Of a stretch of DNA of 64,000 bases, positions 30,687 to 38,733 are shown piece by piece; the stretch's first letter is position 1; each line of letters starts with the position of its first letter. The notes under the pieces are model-generated. The model was not told where the DNA came from and made no database searches. It saw nothing but the letters and a program-made list of their open reading frames with translations. This DNA comes from Saccharothrix coeruleofusca. GTDB taxonomy: Bacteria; Actinomycetota; Actinomycetes; Mycobacteriales; Pseudonocardiaceae. A program made the translations under genes and the position numbers. The stretch is taken from contig NZ_BMRG01000003.1 in assembly GCF_014648515.1 (NCBI RefSeq), positions 393,779 to 457,778 on the forward strand, written 5' to 3'.

Positions 30687-31713
30687 GGATGAGGGACTTG
30701 TTGATGCGGCGGACCAGGCCGGGGCCCTCGTAGATGAAGCCGGTGTAGACCTGCAGCAGGCTCGCGCCCGCGTCCAGCATCCGCTTGGCGTCGTCCGGCC
30801 CGGCGATGCCGCCCACACCGATGATCGGCAGCTTCCCGGCGGTCTCGCGGCTGACGAACCGCACCACCTCGCGCGCCCGCGCCGCCAGCGGCCTGCCGCT
30901 CAGGCCACCCGCCTGCTCGGCCAGCGCCCGGTCGGCCGGGGCCAGGCCCTCCCGCGAGAGCGTGGTGTTGGTGGCGATCAGGCCGTCCACCCGGTGCTCG
31001 GCGCACACCTGGAGCAGTTCGCCGATGGCCGCGTCGGTCAGGTCCGGGGCGATCTTGACCAGCAGCGGCTTGCGCGCGCCCAGCGCCGCCATCTCCTCGT
31101 TCAACGCCGACAGCAGCTCGGTCAGCGCCGCCCGGTCCTGCAGGCCGCGCAGGCCGGGGGTGTTCGGCGAGCTGATGTTGATCGCGAAGTAGTCGCCGTG
31201 CCGGTGCAGCGCCCGCAGCGAGGCGCGGTAGTCCTCCACCGCCCGCTCGACCGGCGTCACCTTCGACTTGCCCAGGCTGATGCCCAGCGGCACGGACAGC
31301 CCGCCCAGCCGCTCCAGCCGGTTGGCCAGCTCCTGGGCGCCCTCGTTGTTGAAGCCCATCCGGTTGATGATCGCCTCGCTGGCGCGCAACCGGTACAGCC
31401 GCGGCCGGGGGTTGCCCGGCTGCGGGTGCCGCGTCACCGTGCCGACCTCGACGAACCCGAACCCGAGCGCGGGCCACGCGGGCAGCGCGCGGCCGTCCTT
31501 GTCCAGGCCCGCCGCCAGGCCGACCGGGTTGGGGAACCGCACCCCGAACACCGTCCGCTCCAGCGACGGGTGCCGCACCGCCGCGCTGACCTTCGCCAAC
31601 GGGCTCAGCCGGGCGAGCACGCCGAGGGTGGTCTCGTGGACCCGCTCCGCGTCCCCGCCGTGCAGGCGGAACAACGCCCTGCGCACCACTTGCCGGTAGA
31701 CCACGGGGCACAC
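30682..31713 (-). CDS. pyrD: Dihydroorotate dehydrogenase (quinone), class 2
   Basis: A 343-aa membrane-associated FMN enzyme oxidising dihydroorotate with quinone in pyrimidine synthesis. It has the N-terminal amphipathic helix of class 2 ([17 protein letters not shown]), [20 protein letters not shown], the catalytic-Ser region [12 protein letters not shown], and the FMN phosphate site IIGVGGI. The start is GTG 31713 or GTG 31704. It follows nei by 1 base and ends in the inverted element. Confidence 0.96.
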   Translation of the reverse strand: MCPVVYRQVVRRALFRLHGGDAERVHETTLGVLARLSPLAKVSAAVRHPSLERTVFGVRFPNPVGLAAGLDKDGRALPAWPALGFGFVEVGTVTRHPQPGNPRPRLYRLRASEAIINRMGFNNEGAQELANRLERLGGLSVPLGISLGKSKVTPVERAVEDYRASLRALHRHGDYFAINISSPNTPGLRGLQDRAALTELLSALNEEMAALGARKPLLVKIAPDLTDAAIGELLQVCAEHRVDGLIATNTTLSREGLAPADRALAEQAGGLSGRPLAARAREVVRFVSRETAGKLPIIGVGGIAGPDDAKRMLDAGASLLQVYTGFIYEGPGLVRRINKSLIP

Positions 31714-31714
31714 C

Positions 31715-32512
31715 CTAGGCGATCGGCCCCGGCTGGCACTTCGGGCACCAGTACGCCACCCGCTCCAGCACCCCCTCGCCCTGCCCGCCGACCCGCACCC
31801 GCGTGCCGCAGCGCAGGCACGGCTTGCCGGTCCGCTCGAACACCCAGTGCTGCCGCCCGCGCGCCAGCACCCCGGTGGTGCTCTGCTCCGGGCGCCAGGC
31901 GTTGGCCAGCAGCAGCTTGCGGGACAGCCGCACCGCCTCGCGCGGGTCCACCGCGGACACCGGGGACCACGGCGACACGCGCAGCAGGAAGCACACCTCG
32001 GCCTTGTAGAGGTTGCCCACCCCGGCCACCACCCGCTGGTCGAGCAGCGCCAGGCCCAGCTCGCGGTCCGGGTCGGCGGTCAGCCTGCGCACCGCCTCGG
32101 CCTCGTGCGCGTCCGACCAGTCCTCGGCCAGCAGGTCCGGCCCCAGGTGGCCGACCAGCCTGTCCTCCTGCTCGGTGGGCAGCAGCTCCAGGTCGTGCAG
32201 CGCGAACCCCACGGCCACCCGGTCGGGCACCGCCAGCACGGCGCGGACCTGGTGGCCGGGCCGCCGCCACTTCTCGCCCGGCCGGTACAGGTGCCACGCC
32301 CCGTCCATCCGGAAGTGGCTGTGCAGGCTCAGCCCGCCGGAGAAGCGGGTGAACAGGTGCTTGCCGACCGACCGGACGCCGAGCACCGCCCGCCCGGACA
32401 GGTCGGCCGTCGCCAGGCGGGGGTGCCGCAGCTCGCCCCTGAGCAGCGTCTTCCCGGCCAGGGCGTCGTCGAGGCGGTGCCCGGCCAGGAAGACGGTGTC
32501 ACCCTCGGGCAC
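31715..32512 (-). CDS. nei: Fpg/Nei family DNA glycosylase (endonuclease VIII-like)
   Basis: A 265-aa base-excision repair glycosylase/AP lyase. The catalytic N-terminus is intact as (M)PEGDTV, with Pro2 nucleophile and Glu3. The helix-two-turn-helix Asn is in [17 protein letters not shown], and a C-terminal zinc finger has CLRCGT and CPKC. The PEGDT start is characteristic of the Nei branch rather than Fpg (PELPE). Its GTG start lies 18 bases after parA; part of a parA-nei-pyrD operon. Confidence 0.93.
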   Translation of the reverse strand: MPEGDTVFLAGHRLDDALAGKTLLRGELRHPRLATADLSGRAVLGVRSVGKHLFTRFSGGLSLHSHFRMDGAWHLYRPGEKWRRPGHQVRAVLAVPDRVAVGFALHDLELLPTEQEDRLVGHLGPDLLAEDWSDAHEAEAVRRLTADPDRELGLALLDQRVVAGVGNLYKAEVCFLLRVSPWSPVSAVDPREAVRLSRKLLLANAWRPEQSTTGVLARGRQHWVFERTGKPCLRCGTRVRVGGQGEGVLERVAYWCPKCQPGPIA

Positions 32513-32530
32513 CGCGTTCGGCCAGCGCGC

Positions 32531-33358
32531 TCACGCCTCGATCGCCTCCTGGATCTCCTCGTCGTCGAAGTCGGGGTGCGCCGGGCGGCGACGGCTGCGG
32601 CTCATCCGCAGGATGCGCGCCAGCAGCAGGTTGAACGCCAGCGCCACCTCGCGCGCCCCCGGCGTGCCCCACTCGTGGATGGGCATGCAGGCGCCCTGCG
32701 CCTGCTGCACCGCGAGCCGGTCCGGCAGCGCCACCGGCATCACCAGCGGGCCGAAGATGTCGCGCAGCTCCTCGATGCGGAACTGGTGCTCGTGCGAGCG
32801 CGGCCGGACCCGGTTGACCACCACGCCCAGCGGCTGCAGGCCCGCGTTGTGGGCGCGCTCGGCCTGCACCGCCTCGAACGCCCGCTGCACGCCCGCCACC
32901 GCGAACATGGTCGGCTCGGTGACCAGCAGCGCGCGGTCCGCCGCGACCAGCGCCGACCGGGTCAGCTGGCCCAGCGAGGGCGGGCAGTCCAGCAGCACCA
33001 GCTGGTAGTCGTCGGCCAGCAGCGCCAGCGCCTCGCGCAGCCTGCCCAGCCGGGTCTCGCCCGGATCGGGGTGGTTGAGCGCCTCGGCGTCCTCCGAGCC
33101 CGCCAGCACGTCCACCGACTCGCCCCAGGAGCTGGGCGCGATGGCGGCCCGCACGTTGTCCGGCGTGGGGTCCTCCAGCACGTCGCAGATGCTGCCCGAG
33201 GTCTCACCCGGCTCCAGCGTCGATGTGGCGTTGCACTGCGGATCCAGGTCGATGACCAGCGTCCGGACCCCGCGCCGGAGCGCGGCCGACGCTAGGCCGA
33301 GCGCGACCGTGGTCTTCCCTACGCCACCCTTGAGGCTGAGCACCGCGACCGTATGCAC
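32531..33358 (-). CDS. ParA/Soj family ATPase
   Basis: A 275-aa P-loop ATPase. The deviant Walker A KGGVGKTT lies at the N-terminus (residues about 10-17), followed by VIDLDPQCNATSTL and LLDCPPSLGQLT. There is no partner ParB or parS nearby, so this is an orphan ParA of unknown cargo, as found in most actinomycetes besides the oriC-linked pair. GTG 33358 was chosen over ATG 33394 because a TAGGCT box lies 7 bases upstream and the motif begins at once. Confidence 0.9.
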   Translation of the reverse strand: MHTVAVLSLKGGVGKTTVALGLASAALRRGVRTLVIDLDPQCNATSTLEPGETSGSICDVLEDPTPDNVRAAIAPSSWGESVDVLAGSEDAEALNHPDPGETRLGRLREALALLADDYQLVLLDCPPSLGQLTRSALVAADRALLVTEPTMFAVAGVQRAFEAVQAERAHNAGLQPLGVVVNRVRPRSHEHQFRIEELRDIFGPLVMPVALPDRLAVQQAQGACMPIHEWGTPGAREVALAFNLLLARILRMSRSRRRPAHPDFDDEEIQEAIEA

Positions 33359-33365
33359 GATGTGC

Positions 33366-33371
33366 AGCCTA
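33366..33371 (-). promoter_or_regulatory. -10 box of parA-like gene (leaderless)
   Basis: TAGGCT on the minus strand, 7 bases before GTG 33358. Confidence 0.45.
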
Positions 33372-33378
33372 CGGTCTC

Positions 33379-33384
33379 TAGGCT
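33379..33384 (+). promoter_or_regulatory. -10 box of the methyltransferase gene
   Basis: TAGGCT on the plus strand, 8 bases before ATG 33393. The divergent -10 boxes are only 7 bases apart. Confidence 0.4.
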
Positions 33385-33392
33385 GCTGTGCC

Positions 33393-34103
33393 ATGCGACC
33401 GGACGCCGTACACAGGGTGCTCGACACCGAGCTCGCCGCCGCGCGGGAGCGCCGAGGCGGCCAACCGCCCAGGGTCCTCGACGTCGGCGGGGGCAGCGGG
33501 GTGTGGGCCGTGCCGCTGGCCGCGGCGGGCTGCGCGGTCACCGTCATCGAGCCCAGTCCGAACGCGCTGGCCACGCTGCACCGCCGGGCCGAGGAGGCGG
33601 GCGTGGCGCAGCGCATCACCGCGGTGCAGGGCGACGCGGACGCGCTGGGTGAGGTCGCCGTCGACGGCGCGGCCGACCTGGTGCTCGGCCACGGGCTGCT
33701 GGAGGTCGTGGACGACGCCGCCGCGGCGCTGGCCGCGCTGGCCGCCGCGGCGGCCCCCGGCGCGGCGGTGTCCGTGCTGGTCGCCAACCGCTACGCGGCG
33801 GTGCTCCAGCGGGCCGTCGCGGGCCGGTTCGACGACGCGCGGAAGCTGCTCGACGACGCTGCGCACTCGCTGCCCCGCAGGTTCGACGCGCAGGGTCTTG
33901 AGACCCTGGTCCGCGCCGCGGGCCTGGAGGTAGAACTGCTCCAAGGGCACGGGATCGTCGCCGATCTGGTGCCAGGGGCCGTGCTGGAGGCGAATCCCGG
34001 CGCGGCGGAAGCACTGGCGGAGCTGGAACTGGCCGCCGCGGCCCGGTCGCCGTTGCGCGACGTGGCCGCCCGGCTGCACGTGCTGGCCCGCCGTCCAGGC
34101 TGA
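33393..34103 (+). CDS. SAM-dependent methyltransferase
   Basis: A 236-aa class I methyltransferase. Motif I VLDVGGGSGVWAVPLA is at about residues 26-41, the acidic loop at VTVIEPS, and the motif II region at DLVLGHGLLEVVDD. The substrate is unknown; small-molecule methyltransferases of this type (CmoA/UbiE-like) are common. Divergent from parA with only 34 bases between the starts, and 10 bases upstream of the sigma factor gene, so probably co-transcribed with it. Confidence 0.88.
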   Translation: MRPDAVHRVLDTELAAARERRGGQPPRVLDVGGGSGVWAVPLAAAGCAVTVIEPSPNALATLHRRAEEAGVAQRITAVQGDADALGEVAVDGAADLVLGHGLLEVVDDAAAALAALAAAAAPGAAVSVLVANRYAAVLQRAVAGRFDDARKLLDDAAHSLPRRFDAQGLETLVRAAGLEVELLQGHGIVADLVPGAVLEANPGAAEALAELELAAAARSPLRDVAARLHVLARRPG

Positions 34104-34113
34104 GCGGAGTGGC

Positions 34114-34722
34114 ATGGCAGGAGTCGACGCACCCGAACCCGTTTTACCGACCGCGGTCCGCTGCACCGCCGAGCAGGTCAGAGCCGCCGCGTCCGGCGAC
34201 CGCGCGGCCGTGCGGCAGTTGTTGTCGGCCATCCGCCCCCTGGTGGTGCGGTACTGCCGCGCCCGCGTCGGCAGCCGGGAGCGGTCCTTCGCCTCGGCCG
34301 ACGACGTGGCCCAGGACGTCTGCCTGGCGGTGCTGACCGCGCTGCCCACCTACCGCGACCAGGGCCGCCCGTTCCTGGCGTTCGTCTACGGCATCGCGGC
34401 GCACAAGGTGGCCGACGCGCACCGCCACGCCGCGCGCAACCGGGCGGAGCCGGTGTCGGAGGTGCCCGACGGGCCGGAGACCGCCGCAGGGCCGGAGCAG
34501 CGGGTCGTGCAGGGCGAGCTGACCGAGCGGATGGCCCGGCTGCTGCGGCTGCTGCCGGACAAGCAGCGGGAGATCCTGGTGCTGCGCGTGGTGGTGGGCC
34601 TGTCCGCCGAGGAGACCGCCGCGGCGGTCGGGTCCACGGCGGGCGCGGTGCGGGTGGCCCAGCACCGGGCGCTGGCCAAGCTGCAGAAGGCGCTGACGCG
34701 ACAGGAGCACCCGGTGGCCTGA
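34114..34722 (+). CDS. sigD: SigD/ShbA-type RNA polymerase sigma factor
   Basis: A 202-aa group 4-like sigma factor closely resembling mycobacterial SigD and Streptomyces ShbA. Region 2 is IRPLVVRYCRARVGSRERS, then SADDVAQDVCLAVLTALP and RPFLAFVYGIAAHKVADAHR. Region 4 is LLPDKQREILVLRVVVGLSAEETAAAVG, then GAVRVAQHRAL. ShbA drives the principal sigma gene hrdB in Streptomyces; SigD acts in stationary phase in mycobacteria. No anti-sigma gene is adjacent. A bipartite repeat element begins 6 bases after the stop. Confidence 0.93.
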   Translation: MAGVDAPEPVLPTAVRCTAEQVRAAASGDRAAVRQLLSAIRPLVVRYCRARVGSRERSFASADDVAQDVCLAVLTALPTYRDQGRPFLAFVYGIAAHKVADAHRHAARNRAEPVSEVPDGPETAAGPEQRVVQGELTERMARLLRLLPDKQREILVLRVVVGLSAEETAAAVGSTAGAVRVAQHRALAKLQKALTRQEHPVA

Positions 34723-34728
34723 CAAGCG

Positions 34729-34779
34729 CCTGCAAGTACTACCCGACGTGCTCGCGAGGGCCGTTGACTACTACCCGAC
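34729..34779 (+). repeat. Third copy of the bipartite 3' element
   Basis: CCTGCAAGTACTACCCG (34729-34745) and ACTACTACCCGAC (34767-34779), with starts 38 bases apart as in the copy at 30541-30591. It lies 6 bases after the sigD stop. Confidence 0.85.
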
Positions 34780-34784
34780 TCCGC

Positions 34785-34850
34785 GAAAGCGCGGTTCGGG
34801 GTGCGCGAGTGCGCGGTTCGGGGTGCCTGGACGCTCGACTCGTGCCCGGA
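34785..34850. repeat. 22-bp-period array, copy 1
   Basis: Three degenerate units begin at 34785, 34807 and 34829. The first two contain GCGCGGTTCGGGGTGC and the third GGACGCTCGACTCG. The same three-unit array with the same spacing is at 59379. It fills the gap between sigD and the convergent glutamine synthetase-like gene. Confidence 0.75.
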
Positions 34851-34857
34851 ACAGCGG

Positions 34858-36189
34858 CTAGTGCCGCCAGCGGGTGGCCGCGGCGACCTGTTCGGCGCCG
34901 ACCCCCTCGAACAGCGCGACCTCGCCCCGCCGCACGTCGGCGACGGTTGCCGCGAACTCGGCCCCGAACGCCTCGCGGAGCACTTCGTCGGCCTCGAACG
35001 CGGCCACCGCCTCGGCCAGCGTCGTGGGCAGCCGGGGCACGTCGGGCAGCGTCGCCGGGTCCACCGCCAGCGGCTCGGGCAGCCGGGCCCGGTCGGCCAT
35101 CCCGGCCAGGCCCGCCACCAGGGTCGCGGCCACCACCAGGTAGGGGTTGGCGGTCAGGTCGTAGCACTTGACCTCCAGCGACCGGCCCGCGACCAGCCGC
35201 AGCGCGGTCTCCCGGTTCTCCAGGCCCCACGCGGCGAAGCAGCCCGCCCAGTGCGACGGCACCAGCCGCAGGTAGCTGGCCACCGAGGGGCAGCCGATCG
35301 CGCACAGCGCGGGCAGCCCGCGCAGCACGCCCGCGGCGAACGCCTCGGCCTCGGCGGTCAGGCCGAACGGACCGTCGCCGCCCGCGAACAGCGGCCGCCC
35401 GTCGCGCCACAGGCTCAGGTGCAGGTGCCCGCCGTTGCCGACGCCGTCGGCGAGCACCTTGGGCGAGAAGGAGGCGCGCAGGTCGTGCCGGGAGCTGATC
35501 GCCCGGATCGTCTCGCGCACCAGCACGGCGGTGTCGGCCGCGCCCACCGGGTCCTCCGGCGCGGTGGACACCTCGAACTGGCCGGGCGCGTACTCCGGGT
35601 GCAGCTGCAGCACCTCGACGCCCTGGTCGGCCAGCGCGGCGAGCAGGTCCGCGGCGTAGTCGGACACCTCGACCTGCCGGGCGTGCCCGTAAGCGGGGCC
35701 GAGGGCAGCGGGCACGAACTCGTCGGTGCCGGTGCGGCCGACCACCCACTCCACCTCGAACCCGGCCAGCGCCTCCAGGCCCCGCGCGGCCAGCCGGTCC
35801 GCCACGGCGCGGGCCAGCCCGCGCTCGTCCTGCGGGTGCCGCCCGCCGTCCTGGTCGTACCGGTCCGCGGGCGCCCACGCCCAGCCCGGCTGGCCCGCCA
35901 GCGGCGTGAGCCGGTCCAGGTCCGGGTGCAGCCGCAGGTCGCCGACCGGGCCGCCCGCGTGCCGCCCGGCCACGATCGAGTCGTCCAGCAGGAAGGCGTC
36001 GAACACCGGGGACGCGCCGACGCCCCGCGCGGCGGCCTCGGGCAGCCCGGCCAGCGGCACGGACTTCACCCGCGTGATGCCGCTGTGGTCGACCCAGGTG
36101 ATGGCGACCGCGACCACGTCCCGGTCGGCCAGCTCGCCGACCAGGTCGCGCGCCCGCTGGTACCGGCGGTCCCGCTCGGCAGCGTCCAT
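34858..36189 (-). CDS. Glutamine synthetase family protein (GlnA-like, amine-specific ligase?)
   Basis: A 443-aa protein with GS folds: an N-terminal beta-grasp including AITWVDHSGITRVKSVP, and a C-terminal catalytic domain with EVEWVVG, EYAPGQFEVS, the ATP-binding NGGHLHLSLW, and ENRETALRLV. Sequence features fit the GlnA3/GlnA4/FluG-type group (gamma-glutamyl-amide or polyamine ligases) rather than true ammonia-assimilating GlnA; the substrate is unknown. ATG 36189. It is divergent from an amidohydrolase, the two halves that are fused in fungal FluG. Confidence 0.88.
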   Translation of the reverse strand: MDAAERDRRYQRARDLVGELADRDVVAVAITWVDHSGITRVKSVPLAGLPEAAARGVGASPVFDAFLLDDSIVAGRHAGGPVGDLRLHPDLDRLTPLAGQPGWAWAPADRYDQDGGRHPQDERGLARAVADRLAARGLEALAGFEVEWVVGRTGTDEFVPAALGPAYGHARQVEVSDYAADLLAALADQGVEVLQLHPEYAPGQFEVSTAPEDPVGAADTAVLVRETIRAISSRHDLRASFSPKVLADGVGNGGHLHLSLWRDGRPLFAGGDGPFGLTAEAEAFAAGVLRGLPALCAIGCPSVASYLRLVPSHWAGCFAAWGLENRETALRLVAGRSLEVKCYDLTANPYLVVAATLVAGLAGMADRARLPEPLAVDPATLPDVPRLPTTLAEAVAAFEADEVLREAFGAEFAATVADVRRGEVALFEGVGAEQVAAATRWRH

Positions 36190-36213
36190 GAGGTGCTGGG
36201 TACACCCGCTCAC

Positions 36214-36219
36214 TACCCT
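36214..36219 (+). promoter_or_regulatory. -10 box of amidohydrolase gene (leaderless)
   Basis: TACCCT lies 7 bases before GTG 36227. Confidence 0.45.
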
Positions 36220-36226
36220 CGGACAA

Positions 36227-37324
36227 GTGGACTCGCTGCTGCCCTGCGCGGCAGGCGCCCGGCTGGTGGACCACCACTGCCACGGCGTGCTGGCCGCGGA
36301 CCTCGACCGCGCCGGGTTCGAGGAGCGGTTGACCGAGGCGGCGGAGGTCGGCCCGCTGGGCACGACGCTGTTCGACTCCTCGATCGGGCTGGCGGTGCTG
36401 CGGTGGTGCGCGCCGGTGCTGGACCTGCCGCCGCACTGCGCGCCCGACGAGTACGTGCGGCGGCGCCGGTCGCTGGGTGCGGCCGAGGTCAACCGGGCGT
36501 TCCTGGTCGCCTCGGGCATCGACGACTTCCTGGTGGACGCGGGCATCTGGCCGGACGGCTTCGCCGACCCGGCGTCGTGGACCGGGCGGTCCTTCGACGT
36601 GGTGCGGCTGGAGGCGCTGGCCGAGGACGTGGTGGTGGCGGGCGCGCGGGGGTTCCCGGACCGGGTGCGCGCGGCGCTGGCCGCCCGCGACGCGGTGGCG
36701 GCGAAGTCGATCGCGGCCTACCGCGTGGGGCTGGACCTGGACCCGGCGCGGCCGTCCGACGGCGAGGTCGAGGCGGCGGCCCGGCGGTGGCTGGGGTCGG
36801 GGTCCTCGCGGTGCGCGGACGAGGTCCTCTCCCGGTTCCTGGTGTGGGAGGCGGTCGACCGGGGGCTGCCGGTGCAGTTCCACGTCGGCTACGGGGACTC
36901 CGACGTCGACCTGCACCGCTGCGACCCGCTGCTGCTCACGCCGCTGCTGCGGGCCACGCGGTCGCGCGGGGTGCCCATCCTGCTGCTGCACAACTACCCG
37001 TTCCACCGCCACGCCGGGTACCTGGCGCAGGTGTTCCCGCACGTGTTCGCCGACCTGGGCCTGGCCACCCACGCCGTGGGCCACCAGGCGAGCCGGGTGC
37101 TGGCCGAGGCGCTGGAGGTCGTGCCGTTCGGCAAGTTCCTGTTCTCCACCGACGCCTTCGCGCTGGCGGAGCTGTACTACCTGGGCGCGCTGCTGTTCCG
37201 CCGGGCGCTGTCCGACTTCCTGGTCGACGGCCTGCGCCGGGGCGCCTTCACCGAGTCGGACGCGGAACGGGTGTGTCACCTGGTAGGAGGAGGGAACGCG
37301 CGTCGCGCGTACCGGCTGGACTAG
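36227..37324 (+). CDS. Amidohydrolase family protein (FluG-type metal-dependent hydrolase)
   Basis: A 365-aa amidohydrolase-2 TIM barrel. The N-terminal metal motif is DHHCHGVL (about residues 16-23). QFHVGYGDSD carries a third His, LLLHNYPFHRHAGYLAQVFPHVFADLGL a fourth, and FSTDAF the catalytic Asp. It is probably a hydrolase or decarboxylase acting on a gamma-glutamyl or related compound, given its divergent GS-like partner. GTG 36227 with TACCCT upstream. The dinB LexA box begins 5 bases after its stop. Confidence 0.88.
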   Translation: MDSLLPCAAGARLVDHHCHGVLAADLDRAGFEERLTEAAEVGPLGTTLFDSSIGLAVLRWCAPVLDLPPHCAPDEYVRRRRSLGAAEVNRAFLVASGIDDFLVDAGIWPDGFADPASWTGRSFDVVRLEALAEDVVVAGARGFPDRVRAALAARDAVAAKSIAAYRVGLDLDPARPSDGEVEAAARRWLGSGSSRCADEVLSRFLVWEAVDRGLPVQFHVGYGDSDVDLHRCDPLLLTPLLRATRSRGVPILLLHNYPFHRHAGYLAQVFPHVFADLGLATHAVGHQASRVLAEALEVVPFGKFLFSTDAFALAELYYLGALLFRRALSDFLVDGLRRGAFTESDAERVCHLVGGGNARRAYRLD

Positions 37325-37328
37325 AGTG

Positions 37329-37344
37329 TCGAACAGCTGTTCGA
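37329..37344 (+). promoter_or_regulatory. LexA (SOS) box of dinB
   Basis: TCGAACAGCTGTTCGA is a perfect 16-bp palindrome identical in form to the actinobacterial LexA consensus, ending 20 bases before the dinB start codon. Confidence 0.88.
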
Positions 37345-37364
37345 GATCGTTTCCGGAGGTGGTC

Positions 37365-38681
37365 GTGGGACGCAGCGCGGACCTGCCGCGCGGTCTGCTC
37401 GACCGCTTCCTGGCACGTGGCGACCAGTGGCCCGACGACACCGGCTGCCCGATGCTGCACGTGGACATGGACGCCTTCTACGCCTCGGTGGAGATCCGGG
37501 ACCGGCCCGAGCTGGCGGGCAGACCGGTCGTCGTCGGCGGCACGGCGCACCGGGGCGTGGTGGCCTCGGCGAACTACCTGGCGCGCGAGTTCGGCGTCCG
37601 CTCGGCCATGCCCACCGCGCACGCGCGGCGGCTGGCCCCGCACGCGGTGTTCGTGCCGCCGAACTTCGCCCGGTACCAGGAGGTCTCGCGCGGGGTGATG
37701 GCGATCTTCCGGGACATCACGCCGCTGGTCGAGCCGCTGAGCCTGGACGAGGCGTTCCTGGACGTCAGCGGCGCGCTGCGGCGGCTGCGCGCCACCCCGG
37801 CGGCGGTGGCGCGGTCGATCCGGGAGCAGGTCGAGCGGGCGCACGGCATCACCTGCTCGGTCGGCGTGGCCCCGACCAAGTTCGTGGCCAAGCTGGCCTC
37901 GGGCATGTGCAAGCCCGACGGCATGATGGTGGTCCCGCGCGCCGAGGTGCTGCAGTTCCTGCACCCGCTGCCGGTGTCCGCGCTGTGGGGCGTGGGCAAG
38001 CGCACGGCCGAGCAGCTGGAGCGGGTCGGGCTGGAGCGGGTGGCCGACGTGGCGGCGATGCCGCTGCCCCGGCTGCGCAGGGTGGTCGGCGGGGCGCTGG
38101 CCGACCACCTGCACGCGCTGGCCAGGGGGCACGACGACCGGCCGGTGGTGCCCTCGACGCGGGAGAAGTCGATCGGCGCGGAGGAGACCTTCGAGGTCGA
38201 CCACCACGACCGCGAGCTGCTGCGCCGGGAGCTGCTGCGGCTGTCCGAGCGGACCTCGGCGACGCTGCGGGCCAGGGGGCTGCGCGGGCGGACGGTGTCT
38301 ATCAAGGTCCGGTTCGCCGACTTCACCACGATCACCCGCGCGAAGACCCTGCGGGTGGCCACGGACGTGACCAGGGAGGTCTACCGCACCGCGGCGACCC
38401 TGCTGGACGAACAGGTCCCGCCGGGCGCGGTGCGGCTGATCGGCGTCCGGGTGGAGCAGCTGGTGCAGGGCGAGGACGGCGAGCAGCTGGTGCTCGACGC
38501 CCCGGAGCGCGGCTGGCGCGAGGCAGAGCAGGCGGCGGACCAGGCCAGGACCCGCTTCGGCACGGCGGCGGTCCGCCCCGCGTCGCTGCTCGGCGCGCGG
38601 CCGGGGCGCGCGGACGAGGACCGGCCGAAACCCGACCGGGGAGGAGCACCGCCCCCGGCGCACCAGCCGGGCGGGCCGTGA
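37365..38681 (+). CDS. dinB: DNA polymerase IV (Y-family translesion polymerase)
   Basis: A 438-aa error-prone polymerase bypassing lesions. Catalytic acids are in HVDMDAFYASVE (Asp34, Asp36) and in SLDEAFLDV (Asp128-Glu129); SVGVAPTKFVAKLAS follows, and GVGKRTAEQL marks the thumb. A little-finger domain is present, and the Pro/Arg-rich tail may hold a clamp-binding site. GTG 37365 was chosen because GGAGG ends 5 bases upstream; a longer frame from 37326 would translate through the LexA box. SOS control is evident from that box. Confidence 0.96.
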   Translation: MGRSADLPRGLLDRFLARGDQWPDDTGCPMLHVDMDAFYASVEIRDRPELAGRPVVVGGTAHRGVVASANYLAREFGVRSAMPTAHARRLAPHAVFVPPNFARYQEVSRGVMAIFRDITPLVEPLSLDEAFLDVSGALRRLRATPAAVARSIREQVERAHGITCSVGVAPTKFVAKLASGMCKPDGMMVVPRAEVLQFLHPLPVSALWGVGKRTAEQLERVGLERVADVAAMPLPRLRRVVGGALADHLHALARGHDDRPVVPSTREKSIGAEETFEVDHHDRELLRRELLRLSERTSATLRARGLRGRTVSIKVRFADFTTITRAKTLRVATDVTREVYRTAATLLDEQVPPGAVRLIGVRVEQLVQGEDGEQLVLDAPERGWREAEQAADQARTRFGTAAVRPASLLGARPGRADEDRPKPDRGGAPPPAHQPGGP

Positions 38682-38733
38682 CCTCCGCCGATATTCCTTT
38701 GGCGTGCTCAGGGCCGTGCAGCAGGCTGGCCGC

